In this document: piece by piece, positions 24,331-35,241 of the stretch
Layout: the number at the start of each line of letters is the position of its first letter
Numbering within the stretch: position 1 is the stretch's first letter
Origin: Eupeodes corollae
Lineage: Eukaryota > Arthropoda > Insecta > Diptera > Syrphidae
Direction: 5' to 3'
Assembly (NCBI RefSeq): GCF_945859685.1
Contig: NC_079148.1
Span: forward strand, 33,243,946 to 33,307,945
DNA length: 64,000 nt
Notes under the pieces: generated by a model
Database searches by the model: none
What the model saw: only the letters and a program-made list of their open reading frames with translations
What the model was told of the DNA's origin: nothing
Position numbers and translations under genes: made by a program

Positions 24331-26213
24331 CTAGTTATTTAATAAACCACAAAAAGAATAAACCTTTAGGAGCTCATTGAAATAATTAAAAATAATTGTT
24401 TTATTATCAAAATATTAGCCTTTGCTTTGCGCTGTATTAAAACACAAGGTTTGATGATAGCAGCTCAGCTATGGAGCTTCCAAAAAAGAACATTAAACTA
24501 ACTTCATCCATTTTGAAAGTTATGTTTTTTATCTCGATCTTAACCTCAGAGTTAATGTTGTCATAAACTCAGTTGTTAGAGATTATTTTAGCCCGACAAG
24601 AGTTTATGACGGTACAGCGCCAGCATCATTGCCGAAAGAATATTCCATTTTAGGGCAAGCAGACGCCTATTTTCACACAGAACATGCTTTTTATATTCTT
24701 TTTTGTTTTTGCTTAAATATAGGGAAAGGATTTTTTCTTCTTCTTCTTGTTGCCGGGGAAAGGATCCCAATTTTATAGCAAGGCAAACAGGATACTTTAA
24801 AAGGTTTCCACTAGCAGGACAAAGGTTGGTTGGGGTTTCAGTGATGGGGTGAGAAAAAGCAAGTTGTGTTGCTTAAGTACGGTACAGAGTAGAAAAAGCA
24901 ACTTGTTGTTTCTATTACGTTGCACTTTGGTTGGTTTCTTTCAAATGCATGGTTTATAAGGGGGAGCGAGTTATTCTGTTTTATAGAAAGTTATTTCATT
25001 CAGCTGGAATAAAACTTTTGACTAAACTAACTTGCTACGACGACGTCAGTGCTGTATATTAGAGATCCACGAAGGTCTTGATTGTATCCCGGAGGACTTT
25101 GTTTCTGCCATACGTCAGTCGCGTCGATTGCATTTACCTATCTAGTTTTTTCGCTAAGTATCTTGCCAAGGTATAGTAATATTTTACCTCCTTCATTTAG
25201 TAGATTTTTTTGGATTTGAAATTTAAACTTTATTTTCAGTCTACAACACGGGGGGGGTACGGTAGGAACTAGAAATATGCTTAATTTTGGTAAAAAACTT
25301 GAATTTAACGATAAGTTATGCGTAGCTACCTTTAAAAGAAAAGGAAAACGACGACAAGATTTAATTTAATACGTGCTCTCTTCTTGTTTCGGATGTTATT
25401 TATTGCTGCTACGTGCGTGAGTTGTAGGGAACCTCTCAGTACCTAAATATATAGACACGGCGCACCTACATTATACAGTGTTAAAAATAAAAATAATATA
25501 GAGGCGAATTGCCTCACAAAACCTGAGAAAAGGAAAAGTTGCTGCGGTTCTTGCAAAAAGGATGAGATACGAGCTTTCAAATTCTATGAAATAAAACATG
25601 ACTTGAAGGATAAAAAAGAAACTTAAAAATAGCTACACTCGTATACGACGCGCTTCAGGTTCTGGTTTATGGTTCATGGTTAGCTTCTATTAATTTGACA
25701 AGATGTGTGTAACTGAATTTAAAATTGACGAAAAAAGTTGCGAACATGCTTCGAGTGACAGCCAAGTGGGGGAGGATAATTAAATTGAACGTACCTGGCT
25801 AATTTCAAAAATCACTGATGCAAACTTGCTTAATTTTAAAAGTGTGTTTAAGGTAGGTTTACTGCAGTTCATATTACCCGAATAAGATTTTCTTTTTCAA
25901 AATTATAGTAATTGACAAAAAAATACCAGGAATTTGCTTATGAATCTAAATATCTTAATTTTTTTCATTTTATTTTAAGTCCTTCGAAGAATTAGAGCTC
26001 ATAAATTTGATGTTGATGGTAGTCCTAGTCATGAATTGTCTTCAAAGCAGTATCAAGTCTCTATGAATCGTCTGTACTGAAAGCTTTCTGCATACATATT
26101 GTAAGGGAATTCCATTGTTTAATAGTTTAAAACATTACAAAAACGAAAAATCGACTTTTATCTTAAAAGACGTGTATCTTGAACTCTAATTAATATTTTG
26201 ATTCATACCTATG
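24331..26213. other. Strongly conserved non-coding block in copy A
   Basis: No gene recognised. Nearly identical to copy B (42,070-43,976) for most of its length; the first 540 bases beyond 24,240 differ at about four places by eye. Contains two CRE-like sites (GACGTCAG near 25,040 and TACGTCAG near 25,111) and a seven- or nine-G run near 25,250. Regulatory function is only a guess. Confidence 0.45.
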
Positions 26214-26215
26214 TA

Positions 26216-27519
26216 AACGATGATTTTTTAAGAGCTTGAGAACTTTTTAAAAAAAAAACGCATAAAATTTGCAAAATCTCATCGATTCTTTATTTGAAAC
26301 GTTAGATTGGTCCATGACATTTACTTTTTAAAGATAATTTCATTTAAATGTTGACCGCGGCTGCGTCTTAAGTGGTCCATTCGGAAAGTCCAATTTTGGG
26401 TAACTTTTTCGAGCATTTCGGCCGGAATAGCCCGAATTTCTTCGGAAATGTTGTCTTCCAAAGCTGAAATAGTTGCTGGCTTATTTGTGTAGACTTTAGA
26501 CTTGACGTAGCCCCACAAAAAATAGTCTAAAGGCGTCAAATCGCATGATCTTGGTGGCCAACTTACCGGTCCATTCCTTGAGATGAATTGTTCTCCGAAG
26601 TTTTCCCTCAAAATGGCCATAGAATCGCGAGCTGTGTCGCATGTAGCGCCATCTTGTTGAAACCATATGTTAACCAAGTTCAGTTCTTCCATTTTTGGCA
26701 ACAAAAAGTTTGTTAGCATTGAACGATAGCGATCGCCATTCACCGTAACGTTGCGTCCAACAGCATCTTTGAAAAAATACGGTCCAATGATTCCACCAGC
26801 GTACAAACCACACCAAACAGTGCATTTTTCGGGATGCATGGGCAGTTCTTGAACGGCTTCTGGTTGCTCTTCACTCCAAATGCGTCAATTTTGCTTATTT
26901 ACGTAGCCATTCAACCAGAAATGAGCCTCATCGCTGAACAAAATTTGTCGATAAAAAAGCGGATTTTCTGCCAACTTTTCTAGGGCCCATTCACTGAAAA
27001 TCCGACGTTGTGGCAGATCGTTCGGCTTCAGTTCTTGCACGAGCTGTATTTTATACGGTTTTACACCAAGTTCTTTGCGTAAAATCTTCCATGTGGTCGA
27101 ATAACACAAACCCAATTGCTGCGAACGGCGACGAATCGACATTTCACGGTCTTCAGCAACACTCTCAGAAACAGACGCAATATTCTCTTCTGTACGCACT
27201 GTACGCATTCGTGTGGTTGGTTTAATGTCCAATAAAGTAAACTGATTGCGAAACTTGGTCACAATCGCATTAATTGTTTGCTCACTTGGTCGATTATGTA
27301 GACCATAAATCGGACGTAAAGCGCGAAACACATTTCGAACCGAACACTGATTTTGGTAATAAAATTCAATGATTTGCAAGCGTTGCTCGTTAGTAAGTCT
27401 ATTCATGATGAAATGTCAAAGCATACTGAGCATCTTTCTCTTTGACACCATGTCTTAAATCCCGCGTGATCTGTCAAATACTAATGCATGAAAATCCTAA
27501 CCTCAAAAAAATCACCCTT
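26216..27519 (-). mobile_element. mariner-type transposon, second family, nearly intact
   Basis: TA flanks the element at 26,214-26,215 and 27,520-27,521. Copy B keeps the pre-insertion site, CCTATGTATGTTTC, with a single TA at 43,977-43,978, so both borders are exact and the length is 1,304 bp. The right end read inward is AAGGGTGATTTTTTTGAGG; the left end has drifted (AACGATGATTTTTTAAGAG). It encloses one almost complete transposase gene on the minus strand. Confidence 0.95.
26321..27406 (-). pseudogene. mariner-type transposase, one nonsense codon
   Basis: A 361-residue frame from the ATG at 27,406 (MNRLTNEQRLQIIEFYY) to the stop after NEIIFKK. An N-terminal helix-turn-helix region of about 110 residues includes SIRRRSQQLG. 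The catalytic triad is complete: D159 in LFSDEAHFWLNGY, D252 in WFQQDGATCDTA and D289 in PPRSCDLTPLDYFLWGY, with 36 residues between the last two. The only disruption is codon 174, TGA, where the family has cysteine (QNCRIW). The frame is the same on both sides, so this is a point mutation. A related but distinct family member sits at 10,459-11,764. Confidence 0.93.
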
Positions 27520-27653
27520 TATGTTTCAAAATTGAAATTTGATCAAGGAAACATTGAACGCATGGTTATTTAAAAGTACTGCTTTAATTTTTAGTTTTAA
27601 AAAATTAAAAAAAAACACTGCGCAACTTCATAAGGGGCATCCAAGCTTTGGAA

Positions 27654-27666
27654 GTAATAAGCGGCT
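27654..27666. other. Empty LINE target site in copy A
   Basis: GTAATAAGCGGCT corresponds, with one mismatch, to the 13-base duplication flanking the LINE in copy B (44,115-44,127 and 47,504-47,516). Confidence 0.88.
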
Positions 27667-29113
27667 ATGTTATTAAAAATACGTCCATCGTTTGTTCTCA
27701 TGCATTCACTATATTTTTTCAAAAGGAAGGTTATGAATTTTAAGAACATATGCAGTTAGAAACTAACTTTAATTTTAATCGAAAATCATTTGAATTTAAA
27801 ACAATGACAGAATCTTCGAGAATCCAAGAAAATTAAACAAGAATCATTGACGCAATAGCAACTGTTTAATGACTGCCAATAATTTGTTTCAAACTTTTGG
27901 AAGAAGAGATCCTTCCCTTTAAAAATAAACTTAATTTTTAAATACACGCAAGGTCGGTATCCAAACCCAGATGTATGCACAAGCTATTATACCACGGGCT
28001 ACTAGCTTCAAAACAGTTTTGTTTGGTTATTTGAATTTCAAGTACATTAAATAGATTTTCAACCAAATTGGTAAAACAATAATAGAAAGGTATAAAACTA
28101 AATCCAACATCTGTGTGAAATTGTTTTACATTTCCTTTTTCCCAAAAACGAAAAACACCCACAACCACAGAAAAAGCAAAACCTCAACAAAATTAACACA
28201 CACGTCTCGAATCAAAAACAAATCACCCAAAAAGGCTCGACTATTATCATTTAATTCTTCATAGATTTACCAGAAAAATATATATATCTATGAAAATCCA
28301 AAAAAAAAGGAAAAACAAAGAGAAAACAAAGGAAAAATAGAAACACTTTGTTTCTTACAGGAATGGCCGCGTTGACAAGCCCCAAAACTTAATCTTTGCA
28401 AAAATATCTATAGCATCAAGCTTGCTAGCTACGAACGAGTGTATAGAAAAGGAATGAAAATAAAGTGAAATCCTATCAAGGAGGATAGGAGATAATACTA
28501 AACTCATAACGTATACAAATCACTACCTTTCCCTTCCATTTAACAAATTGTTTTTGATCCAAAAAGCAAATAACCCAACAAAACAAATAGCAACAACTTA
28601 AAAGTAAGAGACAGCGAAAAATAAAAAAAAGAATAGAACAGAAAAGAATAGACAAGAAAAAACAAAAAAAAACATAATAAGAGATTTCCAATAGATAAAA
28701 TCCATCGATATATATCTTATCTGGAGGAGTTACAAAGGATTTTACCGTTCTATCGATTTCCAATCCAATAGATAATAAGCTTTATATTCCGGTCCGGTTC
28801 AATAGCAGTCGCCCTTTACAATCCATTTTCCCACTTAATAGGTATTTTCCTGCTCTTGGATTTAGTAATATGTCCTTCTACTACATCAGGATTCTGCTTT
28901 AAGTTAAACAGAATAAAATAAAAACGAATGAAAGAAAATCCGGATGCAACTTTTGTTAAAATAAAAGTAAATCAAATGGCAGTAGGTGGTTGTGTGCCGC
29001 CATCAAGTACGCCCGCCACCGCCTGTCCCCTGTAGGCTTTATTTAGATAAATAAATAAATAACCCCAGAGCATAATGGATGACAAAACTGAATCGAAAAG
29101 GTGTAGGATGAGA

Positions 29114-29135
29114 AAGAGAGAGAGAGAGAGAGAGA
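29114..29135 (+). repeat. (GA)n microsatellite, copy A
   Basis: An uninterrupted GAGAGA run. The copy B counterpart (about 48,946-48,969) is interrupted by AAAG. Confidence 0.85.
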
Positions 29136-29669
29136 CTAACTTTCCCAATAACTCCGGCAGCAATGAAGATTTCAACATGCCTTGAACATTCTCAAATGAT
29201 TTTCTAAAGCATGATTTTCTATTCTGGGGGAATCTGTGCAGCAAAGTTTCGATCAGGCCATAGATCTGGATGGATGTGGAAGGACCGTTTCAAGTCCTTG
29301 TCTACAGACTATGAACACAGACAAACAACGAAACTTTGGCTATCAATATTGATATACTCTGTTCTGTACATGTACTTATACGGTTGACATGCATATCCTG
29401 AAAACGAACCATTCCCACCTGGATGGTGGGCCCCGCATTGGGCGCCATTTGTTTTCCTCTGCAATTCCTCATTGGTCTTATTATATTCCTATAGATATGT
29501 TTGTGTTTGTGTGTTATATCTGCAAAATCGAAATTATATGTTCCACAGAGATACCTCCAATTGATTTAGATCCTTTGGGGAATCTGCGGGGTATGCTCAT
29601 AGGAATACACACAATAAAAATATATATCTATGTACCTATACACGTTTTATCCTTCTGAATCGTTTGCAG

Positions 29670-29752
29670 TTCTACGACAGCGACGACGGTGATGACGATG
29701 GTAACGAGAAGGACGATATAGTATCCTTACGCTCCTGGCACTAGTTGCCTAG
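29670..29752 (+). CDS. Candidate 83-nt exon with an acidic open frame, copy A
   Basis: Preceded by a pyrimidine-rich tract ending GAATCGTTTGCAG (AG at 29,668-29,669) and followed by the ideal donor CTAG|GTAAGT (GT at 29,753-29,754). Only the frame starting at the first base is open: 24 residues with the acidic run DSDDGDDDGNEKDD and ending SLRSWH, then TAG at 29,742-29,744, eight bases before the donor. The 83 bases are identical in copy B. It could be a last coding exon with an intron in the 3' untranslated region, or a cassette exon bringing in a stop. I do not recognise the protein. No neighbouring exon was identified in the window. Confidence 0.4.
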
Positions 29753-30800
29753 GTAAGTTGCGCTTCTTCTGCACCATACTCATCTCCTACGCCCGGAAAA
29801 CAATGAATTCCCCAACTGTGTTTGAACACGATAGTGAGGTGGTAGGATTAGAGGGAATATACAAAAAAAAAACAATTCTTTGTCATTTCACATTCTTCTG
29901 TTATGGTTTTTTCCTTTGGTCCTCCTATATTTTTCCTTCTTTTTTGGTAAAAAATAAAGAAATTGGTTGTACTAGTACTTGGTATTGGGAAAGGTTCCTA
30001 TGGAGAACAAGAAAACAAAAAAACGGCAAAAATCTTTGAATTAGTGCCAACTTCATTGGCGTTGTTTACAGGAGACGATAAATTTTAGAATTTTTTGTTT
30101 TCATCTCCTCCTTGTATTTCCCTTCACTTTCTCACTCTCTGTCGTTCTCCATTTTTTCTAAGCTTTATTTTTTATTCTATTTTGTTCATGTTGTATAAAG
30201 AAAACAAGGGCTTAGAGAATGTTGTACTGCAGTATGTTCTCAATGTTGGCTAAGAAAACAAGCAAATGTCCTTAATTTTTTTTATTTCTTAGTTCTTTTT
30301 TTTTTCGTTGTTGTTATTGTTGTTCTTGGTCTTGTTGTCCTGATTGTTTTCTAAAAAATGCAGAAGAAAAAACTGTATCGGTAAAGGAAACGGATTTCCA
30401 TCAGTTGAATGCGGACATGTTGTTTTGGATGTTGTCTAATGGTAATGCATATTACAAACACAAACTTATAGATATGAACATACACATATATACATTATAC
30501 AATCGATATGTCGACTGCCAAAAGCCCTATTGTATATGGGATAAAAATAAATTGATAAAAATAACAAAAACGTCAAATGAAATGCTTTTGATTGACGGTG
30601 ATTGAATTATAAGGAAATAGAATTTGATGAATGTTTTTGTACAAATGTACATATTTACATACAAGAATGGTGTATCTAATACATATGATTGGTATGCGTA
30701 ATTAATTTAATATTGTTTTGGTTTACATACATGTATTTGGAAAAATATTTTCAAAGTACATCAGAAGTGGTTAAAGGGTGGAGAATAGCTACAATTTTTA
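29753..30800. other. Non-coding DNA after the candidate exon, copy A
   Basis: Nearly identical to 49,585-50,640 apart from small indels. A second acceptor-like TTCTAAAAAATGCAG lies near 30,362, but the following A-run differs in length between the copies, so coding use is unlikely. Confidence 0.5.
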
Positions 30801-30804
30801 AACA

Positions 30805-30945
30805 TTCATTAAGATGGTAGTCAAGTAAAAAAAAAGTGGTTCCCGCAATTCCATCCGTCTGTCTGTCTATTGTCACCTTTACAGCTTAAACCATTTTATC
30901 AAACTTGGAAATGAAGGTTTAAAGTATGTTCATGAAATGCGATTT
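30805..30945 (+). repeat. Dispersed repeat family 2, fragment
   Basis: GATGGTAGTCAAGTAAAAAA, CCGTCTGTCTGTC and TACAGCTTAAACCATTTTAT follow the same order as at 31,157-31,270 and, in reverse, at 61,140-61,260. Confidence 0.65.
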
Positions 30946-31149
30946 TACTTCTTTTTTTTTCATATACAAAATTACAGTATTCCTCTACAATTTTTTTGTT
31001 CAGAAATAGAGAATTTGAATTTCTTCAAAAACGAACCAATAGATTTGTATGGGTTTTTCTCTATTTTTTGCGTGCGACATATTATAGGAACTATATAGCA
31101 AGTTTTGCATTCGTGCAAAATTTCGAACTCGAGATTTTAATCAAACATG

Positions 31150-31760
31150 ATATTACGATGGTAGAAAAGTCGAAAAAAGTGGGTCCCGCGAATCCGTCCG
31201 GTCTGTTTTGTCTGTCTGTCGACACTTCTACAGCCTAAACCATTGGGTCGATTTAGTTCAAACTTGAAATTTAAGGTTTTGAGCAAAATCTCGACAGGCG
31301 TTTTTTTAATTTTTTTTTAAGATCAAAACTAACAGTGGCCCCCATACAAATTTTTTGGTCAAAAAACGAAAATTAGATTTTTCTCAAAAACAAACCGATA
31401 GATTTTTTTTTAATTTTATCTAAAATTTTATTTTTTAACTTGGCTTCTTTTAATAAGAAAAACATATTTCTGTATTGCTCAAGAATGGTTCCGCTCATAG
31501 AACCGTTATTTTGTTTTTTAATTTTCTCAGCAAATTATGAACTGAATTCAATAATTTTTTTTTCTGAATAAGTTCTTATATTACTTTAAAAATATTTGAT
31601 TATCAAAAGTGCAATTTTTTATTGTTTGAATTTTTAAAAAAATATAGATTTTTTTTTTCAAAATTCGATACCTTAAAAACGGATCAACAGTTTTTTACAA
31701 AATTCAAACGTATGGTGTATACTTTTGATTTCTAAACAACTGCATACCAAATTTTTTAGA
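31150..31760 (+). repeat. Dispersed repeat family 2, longest copy
   Basis: Shared blocks: GATGGTAGAAAAGTCGAAAA; GTCTGTCTGTCGACACTTC; CCTAAACCATTGGGTCGATT; CAAACTTGAAATTTAAGGTTT; AAACAAACCGATAGATT; GAACCGTTATTTTG; and ATATTTGATTATCAAA. The same blocks occur inverted at 60,840-61,260 and in part at 32,690-32,930 and 51,570-51,850. No coding potential and no clear ends. Confidence 0.65.
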
Positions 31761-32689
31761 ACAATATTGAAAAATTTTATACATAAAAATTAATAATTAA
31801 AAACAAATAACTTTCAAAAAAAAAATTTGAAAAATAAAGGGTTTTTTTGAAGACAAACTTATTTTTGAGGTAAAATTTGCAATATTTAAATATATTTTTT
31901 GTTAATATTTTAACTATATTTAAAGTAAATTATTTTGACAAAATTTTAATTACATTCCTATCTTTTATCCAAATTAATGCATTTGGCACATATTTATGTA
32001 TTTTTATAACTATAACTATTGTAAATACCAACTATGGCCGTGTAGTGTAGCGCCACTGCATCGAATTAACGAATGTGTCTATCAAGAATTAATATCTTGG
32101 TACTTTTTTATTTATGATTTTAAAATATTATTCTTTAAGAATAAGGTTGTTTAACAAGAAATGCGATTTGATTGTAGTAGGTACCTTCTACCTACCAATA
32201 ACATTCTTTCACTACCATCATAAACATGTCATTATCTATCTATCTGCATAAAGATGACCACGTGAACTATTCTATGTTCGTTTTAGACACCTGGCTAACT
32301 ACACAACCAATAGGCTATCGCTTTACAATTTAAACATACATATTCTTCCTCTTTCTAATCTTCAGATAATTTACTTTCCATCCTGGTTCTTCTAATATGA
32401 AATTAAAATAAGGCTATCCAAAGGAAAAAGCTTTGAACGAAATAGTTGAATACACAAACAATTGTTTTCCTTAAGTACGATTACAAGTATATTTCACTTC
32501 CGGGATGAAATGTCCCAGGATGAGGAGTTGTGTCTTGGGATGAACTGCGCATTTTGTTTCGACAAATTAAATGGCATTTATATCTTTGAAGAAAAACTTA
32601 TTTTACAGGTATATTTTAATATCTTATTTAGGTACTTTTTTAAACAGACTTTTTGCATACAGAAGCAAGTTCGTGCGAACCAGTCGTGC

Positions 32690-32930
32690 ATTTTATTTTT
32701 TCTTAACTTGGCTTCTTTTAATAAAAATTGGTTTTGTTTGTATTGATTCAAATGAGTATATCTATCCCTAGAACCGTTATATTGTTTTCAAAAATATTCT
32801 CAGAGACTCATGAACAGATTTCAATAATTTTGGTCCTACACAAGCTCTTGTATTGTCTTAAGTTTATTTTTGATTTTTAGAAGCATACATTTTTTTCAAA
32901 ATTCAAGGTCTCAAAAACGGGTGAACTCTC
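32690..32930 (+). repeat. Dispersed repeat family 2, fragment
   Basis: Contains TTGGCTTCTTTTAATAA, AGAACCGTTATATTGTTTTC and TCTCAGAGACTCATGAACAG, matching 31,440-31,540 and 51,640-51,690. Confidence 0.6.
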
Positions 32931-33145
32931 TTTTAAGAAAAACATATATATAATTTATATTTATATGTTCTGCATATTTGCATGTTTTTTGTTATAAATC
33001 AGGTAATGTATTATGAAAACTAAAAAATATATATGCCTCCTCGAATATTATGTTAAAAATAATAAATATTGGCTTCAAAACATTGTTTTAACATGTGGTT
33101 ACATACAACACAAAATGGTACAAGCTTATTTTGGACTCAAGTTTA

Positions 33146-34530
33146 GTGGCTGGGATGCCACCCACACTATAAATTCCCATTCCGTCTGTCGATTTGTCTT
33201 GCTTAAAAGTTTTTCTATATCAATTTTTACCAAATTTGCGTAATGTTTTTTGTAGATTTTATTTTTTATGAAAAAACGTACTGTTGGATTTTTATATAAA
33301 AATAACTGAATATCGAAAACAACATTTTCTGTGAAATAAAAATAAGTTTGAAGCCAATATTTTTAATTTTTGAAAGATATTTGAGTCGAAAATCAATTTT
33401 TACCAACTTTTATACATTTTTTTAAGGTTTTTATTTTTTGTAAACAAATTGTCAATTCGATTTTCTCAAAACTTGTCCTTATGTTGAATTTAATAATTCT
33501 TATAAGTAAAAATTAGTTAAAAGCTATTATCTGAAATTTTTGAAAAGATATTTGAGTCGAAAATCATTTTTTACCAACTTTTGTTAATTTTTTTTCGGTT
33601 TTTAATTTTTTGTAAGAAAACTGTCTGTTCGATTTTTTTCAAAATTTAACAAAATGTTAACAACAATATTTTTTGAAAGATATAAGTAAATTAAAGCCAA
33701 TATCTCAAAGTTTTGAAAAGATATTTGAATCGAAAATCAATTTTTACTAACTTTTAATAATTTTTTTTTTGGTTTTTATTTTTTTGTAAAAAACTGTCAA
33801 TTCGATTTTTTCAATATTTTTCAGAATGTTGAAAACAACTTTTCTTATAAGATAAAAAAAGTTTGACCTAAATTTTAAGTTTTTGAATCAATATTGAATT
33901 TTTGCCAACTTTGAGTAATGTTTTTTTTTAGATTTTTATTTTTTATAAAAAAAAACTGTCAATTTGATTTTTCTCAAAATTGTGTCAAATGTCAAACATA
34001 TTATTTTTTGCTGCGCAAAATTGTTTTGGATATGGAATAATTTTTTAGTCATAAAATTTTGGAGAGGACAAATTTTTTTCAGTTTTTTTTATTTATAAAA
34101 AAAAACCGTTAAATGGATTATTTTTCGAAGAATATACTTCTTTGATATCACGTTACAATATATTATATACAATTTAATTCAAGTCTCTAGCGTTTTTGGT
34201 TCGTAAAATATTTAGGGTTAAACAAAATTTTCACCTTTTTTTCTTTTTTTTCAAACGGCTATGGTAAAAAAAACATGCACGCAATTTTCTTGAGAGCCCT
34301 TTCTGTATAACAAAATTTATTTGAAATCGATATTTCTTCTGGTTCTTGAGCTATGGACGACGAAAAAAACGTCACGAACGTACGGACGTATGGACGTACA
34401 AACGTACGTACACCCGCACGCACAGACATCTTTCTAAAAATCTTTTCTTTTGATTCTAGGGACCTTGAAACGTCGAAAAATGCCAAAATTTTCAATTTGA
34501 AAAATCGGACCGATTACAATAACTTCCTAT
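33146..34530 (-). repeat. Tandem-monomer repeat family 1, minus orientation, copy A (about 5 monomers)
   Basis: Monomer phase marked by CTGTYNRTTNGATTTTT-like boxes at about 33,281, 33,450, 33,621, 33,794 and 33,956, spaced 162-173 bases. A unique arm follows (TTGGTTCGTAAAATATTTAG; TTGAGAGCCCTTTCTGTATA), then the CpG-rich block at 34,378-34,428, then the right end GACCGATTACAATAACTTCC at 34,508-34,527. The left end near 33,158 (CACCCACACTATAAATTCCC) is degenerate. Confidence 0.8.
34378..34428. repeat. CpG-rich GTACGGAC-type short tandem repeat, copy A
   Basis: A few units of GTACGGAC or variants, then GTACGTACACCCGCACGCAC. Shorter than the homologous array at 54,352-54,433. Confidence 0.8.
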
Positions 34531-34544
34531 GTTAAGTTAAAAAC

Positions 34545-35041
34545 TAAAAAATGGTTTTCGACTCAGGTTTATCGGGGACAAAAAAACATATTCGCTTAAA
34601 AATTGTTTTATTTTTAACAAAATGTTATAATTAATACCATTTTGTGTCAAAGTAAGACACAAGCTTAAAACGAAATGAATCACAATCATTTTTATTTAAA
34701 ATGGTTTTCTCCCATTTCTCAAATTGCTGGATATAATACCGAACGTGACATCTGAATAAAAAATAATATAAATACAGAAAATAAAAAAGAATATAAATAC
34801 AGAAAAAGAATAAGTTTATTCAAACCTTAAAATGGTAATTTAAATTTTAAACTTTTCCTTAACAACTATTATCATCATCATCATAACACATAATGATTAC
34901 CATCATCATTTAAATGAAAAGGTTCGCTTTTGAGTTTCAAAATAAATTGAACACTCTTTATGCACCTATTTTATATATGTGCATATGCACATACGTATCT
35001 TCATTCCTTAAAACAATACAAAGCTATGACCGAGAGTATAA
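34545..35041. other. AT-rich non-coding DNA at the end of copy A
   Basis: No gene recognised. Contains a short tandem duplication (ATATAAATACAGAAAA, about 34,765-34,808) and an ATC-rich run near 34,870. Confidence 0.5.
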
Positions 35042-35241
35042 NNNNNNNNNNNNNNNNNNNNNNNNNNNNNNNNNNNNNNNNNNNNNNNNNNNNNNNNNNN
35101 NNNNNNNNNNNNNNNNNNNNNNNNNNNNNNNNNNNNNNNNNNNNNNNNNNNNNNNNNNNNNNNNNNNNNNNNNNNNNNNNNNNNNNNNNNNNNNNNNNNN
35201 NNNNNNNNNNNNNNNNNNNNNNNNNNNNNNNNNNNNNNNNN
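35042..35241. other. Assembly gap of 200 N
   Basis: A run of exactly 200 undetermined bases, a conventional length for a gap of unknown size in scaffolding. Any frame reported across it is meaningless. Confidence 0.99.

Larger units (their letters stand above)
27522..29669. other. Non-coding DNA of copy A, strongly conserved in its right part
   Basis: No gene established. 27,900-29,669 is almost identical to 47,800-49,501. It contains a strong acceptor-like TTTGTTTCTTACAG at about 28,350-28,362 (TTTTTTATAG in copy B), a (GA)n run at about 29,114-29,135 and AATA repeats at about 29,045-29,060. Confidence 0.5.
17303..35041 (+). repeat. Duplicated segment, copy A (left of the N gap)
   Basis: The first bases (TAATGCATGAACAAA at 17,303) match the first bases after the gap at 35,242. 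The last bases before the gap (GACCGAGAGTATAA, ending at 35,041) match 54,937-54,950. Order and strand are the same throughout. Copy A alone contains the mariner at 26,216-27,519 and lacks the LINE found in copy B. Divergence is uneven: long stretches differ by only a few bases per kilobase, while 21-23 kb and 31-34 kb differ strongly. Confidence 0.95.

Noticed and set aside
24950..25010. TATAAG and TCATTC as a core promoter
   Set aside because: The spacing (about 43 bases) is too long for a TATA-initiator pair and no transcript or first exon is evident.
28476..29244. Minus-strand frames near the (GA)n repeat as exons
   Set aside because: They contain low-complexity tails, lack good splice sites and show amino-acid-changing differences between copies.
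32600..32625. TTATTTTACAG|GTATAT as a ratchet site
   Set aside because: Weak donor, lies in the repeat-rich interval and has no counterpart in copy B.
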